A stretch of 64,000 nucleotides of DNA, taken from the NCBI RefSeq assembly GCF_048544455.1, contig NC_133536.1, forward strand, positions 30,754,152 through 30,818,151, in the 5' to 3' direction. Position numbers and translations under genes: made by a program. The first letter of the stretch is position 1, and each line of letters opens with the position of its first letter. The notes below the pieces were generated by a model that was not told the DNA's origin, searched no databases, and saw only the letters and a program-made list of their open reading frames with translations. Positions 44,575-54,977 of the stretch are shown piece after piece. This DNA comes from Silene latifolia (lineage: Eukaryota > Streptophyta > Magnoliopsida > Caryophyllales > Caryophyllaceae).

Positions 44575-45570
44575 TGTTGGGGTTGGTGTCCTTAACAGTT
44601 AGTGCAAGGACTTATAAACCTCTAAAAGGATCAAAGGGCATATTTTGGTATTATTATCAGTTGATCCACGTTTATCAATAACGGTTGGCTTGCTAGATAA
44701 GTTTGACGTTATTGTCATACAGATGGCGGTGATCAACTGGTCCCTAAAAGTCACACCTATAGGATACGTTCGAGAGATGTGACGGTATGAAAATACTGTC
44801 ATGTAGATGCCAAAAAATTGACTAACCAGTTAGTCCGAGTTATTTGACTAGTAATTAGTCAAATATGTGATGTTGAGATATTATATTTAATACGGATTAA
44901 ATATCATGGGCTAAGGCGAATTAACCGGTTAATTCGTAAAATTAAATATACGTGATTTATATTTAATTAAATGTATATTAAAAATAATTATACAATACTG
45001 TTTTGTCGGACACGTATTAATAATTCAGCTAACCCGTATTATTAGCTGATGCCTTAATTTCCGATAACCGATAACAGTTTATAATATAAACCCGTCATAT
45101 ACATTTTAGCATTTGGTGAACTGGACCTCGAGCTAAAATTAAGAGGAAGTGGAAGCCCACTTCCCCATGCATGCATTCGGTCCGGCCGAACCAAACAAAA
45201 GGAGAGACTCCCTCTCCTTTTGACCTAGACAATTTCATTTGCGAAAAACTAGGGTTTTGAAGGGCATTCTTCTCTCGAAAAACCCGAGATCTCTCATCTC
45301 GACAAAACTCACATCGCTTCTCCCTATATTGCAAGGCAATCGGAGAACACTGTTCTAGCACAAGGGCATATCTCGGACAAAGTCTTGGGTGTAACAATTA
45401 GGAGGAAATCGCTTTGATTTCTTTCTTTTACGCCGCAATTTTAAAGGACCCGAGGTTATTTCTTGTTCCTTATCGTTTCTATTGTTTTTATGTTTTATGA
45501 CGATATTCGCATGTATAAATTTACGTTATAGTCCTGCAATTAAAGGGTAGTATACGGATATTAACCCACA
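44575..45570 (+). repeat. Element C 3' LTR
   Basis: This 996-bp LTR is the partner of 36736-37730, with about ten differences. It ends TTAACCCACA and is followed by AAAAG. Confidence 0.93.
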
Positions 45571-45674
45571 AAAAGATCCTTGTATCTCCGAGGAAATCCT
45601 CAAGGATTGTATGAAGAGAAAGGAAGAAAAGAAGAAAGGAAGAAAAGAAGAAAGGAAGAAGCTGACAGAGAATC

Positions 45675-45832
45675 CGAGCGGATTGCCCACAATCCGCCCG
45701 TCCAGCACAAGCAATCCGAGCGTCTTCCTCAGCTGGACGCTCGTCCAGAACCACCACAATCCGCCCGTCCACTCCAAGAATCCGCTCGTCCAGAACCACC
45801 AAAATCCGCCCGTCCCGTGCCCTGGACGCTCG
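45675..45832. promoter_or_regulatory. Flipping CGAGCG/CGC(T/C)CG array in the element D 5' LTR
   Basis: Hexamers start at 45675 (CGAGCG), 45695 (CGCCCG), 45717 (CGAGCG), 45738 (CGCTCG), 45762 (CGCCCG), 45783 (CGCTCG), 45807 (CGCCCG) and 45827 (CGCTCG). Spacings are 20, 22, 21, 24, 21, 24 and 20 bp. CGAGCG and CGCTCG are reverse complements, yet both mostly sit between AATC and TC, so the core is flipped within constant flanks. The array ends about 170 bp upstream of the TATA box. Confidence 0.7.
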
Positions 45833-46000
45833 GATTGTGTGACAGCTAATCCGTCTTCTACTCGTTCAAGAAAGGATGCGCATATTTTTCAAAGACCGGC
45901 GAAAAGGAGACCGGAGTCTCTCTTGAGACCGGCGATTCCTCAAGGACTTAATCATCATTTAAGCCTTTAGTAAACCCTAATTTATGTACCTGATCCCCAC

Positions 46001-46008
46001 TATAAATA
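46001..46008 (+). promoter_or_regulatory. TATA box of the element D 5' LTR
   Basis: TATAAATA lies in CCCACTATAAATACCCC, a good plant core-promoter context. Confidence 0.65.
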
Positions 46009-46374
46009 CCCCCATTAGGCTAATTAGATTATCATGTTCTTCTTAGCAACCTCTAGTGTAGTTTATATCAATCAAATCCCTCTTTAATCTTGTAATCAAC
46101 TTTTAATCAAGTCTTAATACAAATCTCATTTCCTTAATCTCTCTTTTGTTCATCTTTCATTTTGGGTAATTGAAGATTATTTGGGTTATTATTGGGAGAT
46201 TGACAACCTTCCAATTAATCATCAAGTACTTCTATTATTATTTGCTTTATTATTGGAATCATTAGTAGGTATAACTCTCTTAATCCCTTTTTAATTATTG
46301 TTAATCATCTTCATTTATTCATCATGTTTTACTTTGTTGGTATGATTGACAACCACTACTACAGAAATCATGAA

Positions 46375-46640
46375 GGACATCGGACTTCTAGACACATGGA
46401 CATCGGATTATAGGCCGATGTAGAGTTCAGTCCCGTCCATATGAGGTGTAATGGACATGGGACTTTAAACCGATGTCCATTAATATATGCACATCGGATT
46501 TTTAAATATATCCGATGTCCATATGAGTAATGAACATCAGATTTTAACATTAATCCGATGTCCATATGTGTAATGTACATCAGATTTTTATAGAAAGCCC
46601 ATGTCCTTTGAAGCTAGAATTACATCGAACTTTTATAAAT
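46375..46640. repeat. Left subterminal repeats of the CACTA element
   Basis: Copies of GGACATCGGA and TCCGATGTCC alternate in both orientations over about 260 bp. The matching right array is at about 49755-49925. In CACTA elements such motifs bind the small transposon protein. Confidence 0.8.
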
Positions 46641-46968
46641 CCGCTGTCCTTTATATTGTTTTTTTTAAAAAAAAAAATTGAAAAGAGCAGGCCAATTCAT
46701 ATTGCATTACACCAATTTCAATGCCAAAACATTAATACAAAACATGCCAACTGCCATTCAACCAAAATGATCGATTTCAATTAATAAAAACCGATCCCAA
46801 TCAACATACAACGCAACCGTCTCCGTCATCCGAATTCAACAACTAACGAACAACAACAAAGGGCATAACAAATCCCAGCCAACATAACATATGGTCTTGC
46901 AGATCATGTAATCAGTTTTTCAAAATGCAACTACCTAATACATTACTACGCTAGCTAGCTATCTACGG

Positions 46969-47950
46969 CTAGATATTGAGAAAATAGTTCGCCCACAAGT
47001 CCCGAACCTCATCTAATTCTTCTTGTGAATATGGCGTGGTGTCTTGAAAAACCTGTAATGCATATTAATGACAATGGGGCAGTCAGACATGGCCTCACAA
47101 GGGCAGCTTCATATAAGCTAATAATTAAGGGAAGAGGGTGCAAAGAACTAGCTCATTGAATTGGCGCAGTTCGCCCACAATGCGTATAGGCAGCAGGTCA
47201 AAGTAGGATAATTACTTGAAAAAATACCGAGTTTTGCTATAATGTCGAAACTGACCTCATTGATAGCTTTTGTTGGATTAGAACGCGTGACGATTTCCAG
47301 TATGTACCTCATGACGTAGTACCCGCATTCTACAACACCTTGTTGACGAGCACACTAAAACAACAACTCGACAAGAATTAAACCAATAACATGACTTTGT
47401 CAATTAAAAGTGATTGATGATCAGACATTGAATTTGTCGTCATAATAAGCAACAACTTACATTATGTTGCAGCCATTGCGGTGCTTGAGATCGCATTCTT
47501 TCCCCACCATTGTAGCCGTATACTCTTACCGATCTAAATATAAACATGGTTTCAAATAAATGATTGTCACCAATAATAGTTGCCATTTTTAATGTTCTAA
47601 TCGATTGAACATTTATTTATGTGCATATCAATAAATGAACTATTAAGATGAACTTACGCATTAATTAAAGATCTCAACTTTGACGGCACTGACTTTCCTA
47701 GTGAGTCGAACCAATGCACTTGATTATGATCAAGAACGTCGACTCAACGAGCATCCAATGATCACTGTAAATAATTTGTAACTTATTTACATGATAATCA
47801 ATAATAAATGGTGACAATTCGCCTTATCGATCCAATAACGAGCATCCAATAATTGCTAACTTACATATTGGCATATCCAGCATTGTTCGCCTTATCGATC
47901 CTTACAACATAGAGTGCACATGCCTGTCAGCCAACCTTGACCAGTGCAGA
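46969..47950 (-). pseudogene. ULP1-like (C48) cysteine protease gene remnant in the CACTA element
   Basis: Exon-like pieces lie on the minus strand. The last exon is 47052-46969 (VFQDTTPYSQEELDEVRDLW..., stop at 46971-46969), behind an AG acceptor. The exon before it ends with a GAG|GTCAGT donor at 47256 and encodes QQGVVECGYYVMRYILEI, the catalytic-cysteine segment of ULP1-type proteases. Both junctions are in phase 0. Further upstream (about 47760-47660) are DHWML, with the likely catalytic His, and VHWFDSLGKSVPSK, with the likely Asp; these two are in different frames. Another piece near 47890 reads ALYVVRIDKANN. ULP1 genes are known passengers of plant DNA transposons. This copy is dead. 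Confidence 0.7.
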
Positions 47951-49754
47951 GATGATCAATAATACAAAGATGCTTTGAATACTTTGCATTAACGCAAACG
48001 TCATCAGTATCATTGTATTCTATGAAGTATAAAATCTAGAACATTTTGTTAGGTACGATGTACGGTGGCACTAGAAAATAAAGTTAGATTTGACAAAAAC
48101 ATCTAAGTGTGTTTCTTACCTGACAACTTTGACTGTTTCTAACCCATATACATATTGAAGATGCCATTCACTTGCAGCTCCACTTGAAAGTCACCAATGC
48201 AACGAAGTAACCAATAAATTATTCAACAAAGAATTCATGATACTAAACTAGTATAAAACAATTTGATATAAATAATACTCCTAGTAGACATGAGTGTAAA
48301 GTAAACTTACCTAGTTCGTTGAATACTTGTATCATGTATGTCACGTTGTCAGTTACAAAAATGAAAGTTTTCCCTTTGCAAGTATGAATCTATATATATT
48401 CACTTGATTATTGAATCAAGTCTGGTTTATATGTCCCAAGTAGCACAATCAGTGGACCCTAAACTAATAGATATAATCCATAAACCATTTGATCATTTAA
48501 AAAGAGTACCTTGAAAATCGTGGAATTAGCCATCGTTTGTCAAATGATTGTATAGATACTACCTAATGTTGGTAGTCTGAACATTTATATAGTTTTAGAG
48601 GTAAGAGAGCTCAAAAGCAATCAATTAAGGGATAGAATTCGTGAGTTTAGCCAAGACAAACAATCTGGCCGTCTCATATATACCTAAACAATGACTTTCA
48701 CGCGTCTACCGATCTTGCTAGCCTAGCCAACAACAGAAGTTCACAGGCAACAATGGCAAGCCCCTCCCGATATAACTAAGATCTCCACTACATACTCATT
48801 AAAACCAGGTGAAACAAGGGAAATTTATACCTTCCTCATCCAAACAATCACTTATGTAACTAATTCAACCCCCCACCAAACGGTTTAACAATGATATCTA
48901 ATTGATATATACTTCCTATATAGAGGAATTAAAAGGCAAATGAATGCAAAGCCATCAACTTTCAGACTTCCATCTACAGTTTGAACATAAAAAATGCATA
49001 CACAACTATTTACCAAAACGCAAAGAATAAAGCACAAAATTTGGAAACCATTCAAGCAGACATAGGAGTCGTGTTGCTATTGCTCAAACTATAATGTTAT
49101 ATTATGTTATTGCCCAAAGTATAGAGTAAGACCGTCTTAGATGTTCAAGAAATTCACACACTACCTCAGACATTTACAGATTCAAAGTAGAACAAAAGAC
49201 ACAAATCAATTTCAAACTGCTAAAGAAATCAAAATTTTATAGCGTTTTCCTGATTTCTGGGTTAATTTTAATTTAAATTTAATTTAATCCTGGTATAATT
49301 ACTCACTTTCAATTCAAATACACAAATCAATTTCAGATGGCTAAATAAATCAAATTCAATACTCAAGTAAAGGAGGTGGTTACCACAAGAATAGCGCCTT
49401 GAAGTCGTCGAGTGGTAGTTATGCAATCAGAAGATCGTGCACCGAGTGGTGACGATATGTTGGTGTTGTGGTGTGCCTGGCGTTAGAGCGTAGGCGACGT
49501 TAGGGTTTTGGTAATCAGGTTGGTGAATTTTGTTAGTTTGAATGAGGGGTTGAGGTGAGGGGTTGCTGGGTTTTTACTTTAGTAGAGAGAAAGAGGACGG
49601 TTCATTATGAAACCATTCTCTTTGTTTCATTTGGGTTTGGGTTTGTCTAAAAAAAAGAATGATATGGAGTAAAAGTATAATAGATTGACTCAGTATGCTA
49701 GTGAAAATAATTTGGGGTGGGGGAATTGTTTTCATTTTGCGCCCAAATTGAGGA
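47951..49754. other. CACTA interior without recognised genes
   Basis: AT-rich sequence with no long ORF in either direction and no transposase motif that I can recognise. Short exons of a decayed gene cannot be excluded. Confidence 0.4.
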
Positions 49755-49948
49755 TTATATGGACATGGGTTGTAATTTAATCCGATGTCCATTATAATGG
49801 ACATGGGTTGAAAATAACAACCGATGTCCATATAATATAATTACATCAGACTTTTATAAAAATCCGATGTGCAAACTTATTACATCTGTTTTTTCAAAAA
49901 TCCGATGTCCATCCACTGATGTCCTTGATGAATTCTGTAGTAGTGAAC

Positions 49949-50690
49949 CTTGCTAGTATGTTCAACATGATAATGAGTGAGTAGTTTCCTTAACTAGGGT
50001 TAATGGGTAATTAGGGGAAACCAACATGGGGGATGATTCATGCTTAAATTAATATGTTTTCATAGTTTATTTGCTTGCTTGTTGTGATCTCAACTTATGC
50101 ACATGTTATATTTGATGAAATGCGAGCCTATGAATCCTTGCATTTTTTACCCATCACCTATCTTTTTAATGAGACTTGTAAGACATAAACCAACTCGAGT
50201 CTCATTAGACCATGCATATAGTTGAGTAGGGAAGATTAAGTCGACTTGTATGTATTGTACAATCTAATCGATTCGGCTTCGGGACCCAAACTTTCCTAGG
50301 ATTATAAGATATAAACCAACTCGATCCATCACAACAATAATTGGCTTATAATTTGAGAATATGTTTGTATGATCAATTTCCATGAATCCCCTATGACCCC
50401 ATGACACCCTAGTGCCTTTTATCAATTGTTTACATCCCTTTTTAATCATCTTGCTTGTTTACTTTTATTTAGTTTAGTGATCTTCTATTCCAAACCCAAA
50501 TTGTGACACCCCTAGACACCGCTAGTTGCAATTAAAAATCTCATCTCAATTCCCGTCCCTTGGGATCCGACCTTTACTTGCCTCTTTACTAATTGTAGAG
50601 TTGTTTGTGGAGTTATAAATAGTGTTTTGGTCTAGGTGCTCCTAACGACAAGTACCGAAAACTAAACCTCTCAAGAGAGGTACCAACCAA
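49949..50690 (+). repeat. Element D 5' LTR, part 3
   Basis: The LTR resumes after the CACTA duplication and ends just before the primer site. The exact end is 50690 (AACCA) or 50686 (GGTACCA). It is noncoding, apparently transcribed leader. Confidence 0.75.
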
Positions 50691-50694
50691 AAAT

Positions 50695-50712
50695 GGCGTC
50701 GTTGCCGAGGAC
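50695..50712 (+). other. Element D primer-binding site (degenerate)
   Basis: TGGCGTCGTTGCCGAGGA differs at two positions from the Athila/Tat primer site seen in element A (14611-14594). Confidence 0.85.
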
Positions 50713-50813
50713 GGTGTTAACTTGATTTAGATTTTCTTAGATTGTTATTAGTTGTGTCTTTCTTTGCTTTGGGGAAGTAAAGCTCCTCAAGGTTTGTTCT
50801 AACTATTTTCAAG

Positions 50814-53800
50814 TTGTTCGATATTTTGCAAGATGGACCTTATAGATTGTTTTGTAGAGGACCACTTAAGTATACCTTTCTTCAAAATCCCATGCAAGCA
50901 TTGGAAGCCTTGGAAGCAAGTGAGGCTAAAAATATGTATTGGGAATTAGAGGTAGATCTTCTTGAGGCCGCTCTAGCTAACAAAGAACTTACTCATGCAC
51001 AATCCGAATTAGTACATAACATCCTTGTGAAAGCATATCAACCTATAGAAAATGAGCAATCCATCCTAGAAGACATTTTACAAGCTCAAGAGCAAGAGGA
51101 ATTCGTCATGGAATTCGAGTGTGATGAGATTGATGAGAATGAAGAACAAGTTGAATATGCCATGAGAATGGAATGTCTAATGGAAATGGAGCAAATTCTC
51201 AATGAACCTTCAAAGGAGGAAAGTGAGGTACAAACCCCTACTTTAAAACCCCTTCCCCCAAATTTGAAATATGCTTACCTTGATGAATCAAAGACCAAAC
51301 CCGTGATTGTTAATGATAGACTTGATGAAAACCAATTGGGAAAATTGCTTGATGTGTTAAAGCAACATGAAAAGGCTATAGGTTATAGTCTAGATGACCT
51401 TAAGGGAATAAGTCCCAACTTTTGTATGCATAGAATTCATCTAGAGGAGGACCATAGACCTACCATTCAACCTCAAAGGAGATTAAACCCTCACATGCAA
51501 GAAGTTGTCAAGGGAGAGGTTATGAAATTACTTGATGCGGGAATTATATATCCCATATCGGACTCTTTTTGGGTTAGCCCCGTCCAAGTGGTACCTAAGA
51601 AAGGAGGTACCATGGTGGTAGCAAACGAGAAGAATGAGCTAATACCCACAAGGAAGATCACCGGTTGGCGTATGTGCATTGACTATCGAAAATTGAATTC
51701 CGCAACAAGAAAGGATCATTTCCCCTACCATTCATTGACCAAATGCTTGAGAGGTTAGCCTCCAACAAATTCTTTTGTTACCTTGACGGGTATTCGGGAT
51801 TCTTTCAAATCCTTATACACCCGGATGACCAACATAAGACCACCTTCACATGCCCTTATGGTACTTTTGCATATAGGAGGATGCCTTTTGGCTTATGTAA
51901 TGCCCCCGCCACTTTCCAAAGATGCACGATGAGTGTCTTCTCCGACTACCTAGAGACCATAATGGAAGTTTTTATGGATGATTTTAGTGTTTATGGAAAA
52001 GACTTTGACTCATGTTTGCATAATCTTTCTCTTATATTGCAAAAATGTGAAGAAGTTAGTCTTGTTTTAAATTGGGAAATGTGTCACTTCATGGTTAATG
52101 AAAGAATTGTTTTGGGTCATTTAATCTCGAAAAAGGGCATCGAGGTCGATAAAGCTAAGGTTGAGGTGATAGAGAAACTCCCACCTCCCGTGAATGTTAG
52201 AGGGGTGAGAAGTTTTCTCGGTCACGCGGGTTTCTATCGCCGTTTCATAAAAGATTTTTCAAAAATAGCGAAACCCCTCACTCAACTCTTACTAAAAGAT
52301 GCCCAATTCCATTTCACTAACGAGTGTGTTGAAGCCTTTAATAGAATCAAGGAAGCACTAATCTCGGCACCGATCATTCAACCTCCAAATTGGGAACTAC
52401 CGTTCGAGATTATGTGTGATGCTAGTAACTACGCCATTGGAGCGATTCTTGGCCAACGGGTAGGAAGAGCTCTTCATGCCATCTATTATATAAGCAAGAC
52501 TCTTGATCCCTCCCAAGTGAACAATGATACCACCGAGAAAGAGCTTCTTGCCATTGTGTATGCTTTGGATAAATTTCGTTCCTACTTACTTGGATCCAAA
52601 GTGATTGTCTTTTCGGATCACCGTGCTCTCCGACATCTCTTGATAAAAAAGGAGGCAAAACCAAGATTGTTAAGATGGATTTTGCTTCTTCAAGAATTCG
52701 ACTTGGAAATAAGAGACAAGAAAGGAGCCGAAAATGTAGTGGCGGATCACTTGTCAAGAATCCGGTTTCATGATGAACAAAGAGAAACGCCGATCAATGA
52801 CTCATTTCCCGATGATATCTTGATGGCCATTCAAACACAACTTGAAAGGCACCCCATGGTTTGCCGATTATGCCAACTATATCGTTGGAAGAGTACTCCC
52901 TCCAAATTTGAACTACAACCAAAGGAAGAGGTTCTTATTCGAAGTAAAGAGGAACTTTTGGGATGACCCAAACCTCTACAAAGAGTGTAGTGATGGGCTC
53001 TACCAGAGATGCATCCCTCAATGGGAAGTCTAAGGAATCTTGGAAGGATGCCACTCGTCACCCTACGGTGGGCACCATGGAGCAAGGAGAACCATTGCAA
53101 AAATTCTTCAATCGGGCTTCTATTGGCCTACAATGTTCCAAGACACGAGGGAATTCATCATTCATTGTGATGCTTGTCAAAGGACGGGGAATATCTCTTG
53201 GAGGAATGAAATGCCACAAAGGGGCATACTAGAGGTGGAGATCTTCGACGTTTGGGGGATCGACTACCAAGGTCCGTTTGTGACATCCAATGGGAATAAG
53301 TATATCCTTGTGGTCGTAGACTACGTCTCGAAGTGGGTGGAGGCAATTGCCACTCCAAACGATGATGCAAAGACGGTCACCAAGCTCTTTAAAAAAATAA
53401 TCTTCCCAAGATTTGGAGTTCCTAGAGCAATCGTAAGTGATGGAGGAACGCATTTTCATGAAAAGAAACTCGCATCTCTTTTAACCAAGTATGGTGTTCA
53501 ACATAGAACCTGCTTGGGATATCATCCTCAAACAAGCGGTCAAGTTGAAGTTTCGAATAGAGAGATCAAGCAAATTCTTGAGAAAGTTGTAAACAAGACC
53601 CGGAAAGATTGGAGCACAAAGCTTGATGACGCTCTTTGGGCTTATAGGACGGCCTATAAGACTCCCATAGGAGCCTCCCCTTACAACCTTGTTTATGGAA
53701 AATCATGCCACTTGCCAATCGAATTAGAGTACAAAGCTTTTTGGGCAATCCGAGCCCTTAACCTTGATCTCAAATTAAGTGGTCAAAAGAGGATGATTCA

Positions 53801-54143
53801 AATTCAAGAGTTGGAAGAATTCCGACTACAATCTTATGAGAATGCCAAGATCTACAAGGAAAGGACAAGATTGCTCCATGACAAGAGGATCAAGCAAAAA
53901 GCCTTGTACAAAGGGGATAAAGTCCTTTTATTCAATTCCCGATATCGACTCTTTCCGGGAAAGTTGAACTCTAGATGGATGGGTCCCTATGTGATCACCG
54001 AGGTTGGAAAATATGGGGATTTTGAAATCAAGGCGAAAGATGGAAGAAAATTCAAGGTCAATGGTCAAAGATTGAAGCCATATTATGAGGGAGCATTTAT
54101 TGGAGAGGTCGAGGTCACCTACCTCGGCCCTCCTCATCCTTGA
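50814..54143 (+). pseudogene. Element D Athila pol: reverse transcriptase, RNase H, integrase
   Basis: An acidic linker leads into the reverse transcriptase (PLPPNLKYAYL, KGISPNFCMHRI, GIIYPISDSFWVSPVQ). A 1-base loss near 51727 ends the first frame at 51758. The second (51743-52966) has [20 protein letters not shown], the active site FMDDFSVYG, and RNase H ([19 protein letters not shown]). A shift near 52850 moves the RNase H/integrase junction to 52842-53033, which ends in TAA. Integrase follows in 53040-54143 with HCDACQR, Asp in WGIDYQGP, Asp in VSDGGTHF and Glu in [10 protein letters not shown]. Gag and protease, normally upstream, are absent: the linker begins about 100 bp after the primer site. 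Confidence 0.88.
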
Positions 54144-54390
54144 AGGAATCATCAAAGGGAGAGTTTGGTGGAATCCTCCCTAAACCACCCCTTGTAAATA
54201 TACTAACCCCTCTAACTTGTATTTATAATTTTATTGCATTCCTTTAATCATAATCATAAATTCTTTCCATGAGAGTGAGTGAGGGAGGGTCACTAATGAT
54301 TTTTTTTGATGAAGGAAGGAACTAATTTTCAAGTGTGGGGAAGCTTTTATCGGAGTCAAGGAGATCAAGATAAATCCGCAGCTAGGAATC

Positions 54391-54725
54391 CGAGCGTCTA
54401 AAAGAGAGAATCCGCTCGGTTTGAAAAAAGATGGCCGTCTTATTGAGAATACGCTCGTCCGGCAAGAATATGAGCGTCTGAAGATGAATCCGCTCGTCTT
54501 CTTGCTGCAACATTTTAAGAAAAGTTCCTGTAACAGAATCCGCTCGGCTATGAGAAAAGACGCTCGTCTTGCTCCAGAAAAGACGCTCGTCTTGTGCTTG
54601 ATCCGCTCGTCTTGGCTGCGTCAAATTTTTGTAAAAATTAGCTGTAAGAGAATCCGAGCGTCTTCCCTGGAATCCGCTCGTCCCAGAATGACAGAATCCG
54701 AGCGTCCCGAGCCCGAGTCCGCTCG
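54391..54725. promoter_or_regulatory. Internal CGAGCG/CGCTCG array of element D
   Basis: CGAGCG or CGCTCG cores start at 54391, 54413, 54452, 54471 (TGAGCG), 54491, 54541, 54561, 54584, 54604, 54655, 54675, 54699 and 54720. Most steps are 19-24 bp, with two of about 50 and one of 39. Orientation flips between AATC and TC as in the LTR array. A TATA box follows 90 bp after the last core. Confidence 0.7.
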
Positions 54726-54814
54726 TCTCCCTGCGTCCTTCACTCCCGATTTTTCCAATTTTATTTATCCCCACCACACAATTTGTGACACATCACCCTT
54801 CCTTCCACTTGTAT

Positions 54815-54822
54815 TATAAAAA
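54815..54822 (+). promoter_or_regulatory. Candidate internal TATA box before the env-position ORF
   Basis: TATAAAAA is preceded by CTTGTAT and lies 156 bp upstream of the ATG at 54978. Together with the upstream array it repeats the LTR promoter layout. Activity is inference. Confidence 0.5.
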
Positions 54823-54977
54823 CCCACCTTCTTATGACTCCAAAGCATATCCCAAACACTCTTTTATCCCACAAAATCAAAAAGCCCCAATTTCTAGGGT
54901 TTCAAAAGCAACATTCAATCTACAAAGAGCATCTTCATACTTCAACAATTCAAAAATTCCAACTCAACAATCAAAGA

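Larger units (their letters stand above)
36736..45570 (+). mobile_element. Element C: full-length Ty1/copia retrotransposon, coding-dead
   Basis: LTRs 36736-37730 and 44575-45570 flank 6.8 kb. AAAAG is duplicated at 36731-36735 and 45571-45575. The empty site exists in the window: the element D 3' LTR reads GATGAGAAAAGATCC at 58814-58828 with no insert. Internal sequence is closely related to element B, but the LTRs are a different subfamily. LTRs differ at only about ten positions, whereas gag-pol has many frameshifts. Confidence 0.95.
45576..46353 (+). repeat. Element D 5' LTR, part 2, with promoter region
   Basis: The LTR continues from ATCCTTGTATCTCCG after element C. It has an AAGAAAGG-rich purine stretch expanded relative to the 3' LTR, the CGAGCG/CGCTCG array (45675-45832) and a TATA box at 46001. 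The CACTA element starts at 46354. Confidence 0.85.
46354..49945. mobile_element. CACTA (CMC/En-Spm) DNA transposon, non-autonomous
   Basis: The ends are CACTACTACAGAAATCATG and, inverted, CACTACTACAGAATTCATC, with terminal repeats of about 28 bp and few mismatches. AAC is duplicated at 46351-46353 and 49946-49948, the 3-bp target size of CACTA elements. Both ends carry many short subterminal copies of GGACATCGGATT in both orientations. At 3592 bp it contains no visible transposase, but holds a decayed ULP1-like protease gene. It sits in the LTR of element D. Confidence 0.93.
54144..54977 (+). other. Element D spacer with internal promoter-like region
   Basis: Noncoding between pol and the env-position ORF. 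It holds the CGAGCG/CGCTCG array (54391-54725) and a TATA box (54815-54822), ahead of the ATG at 54978. Confidence 0.7.

Noticed and set aside
45580..45970. Charged ORFs across the element D LTR array
   Set aside because: Two frames are open because of the repeated motif and the purine run. They sit upstream of the TATA box and encode only motif repeats.
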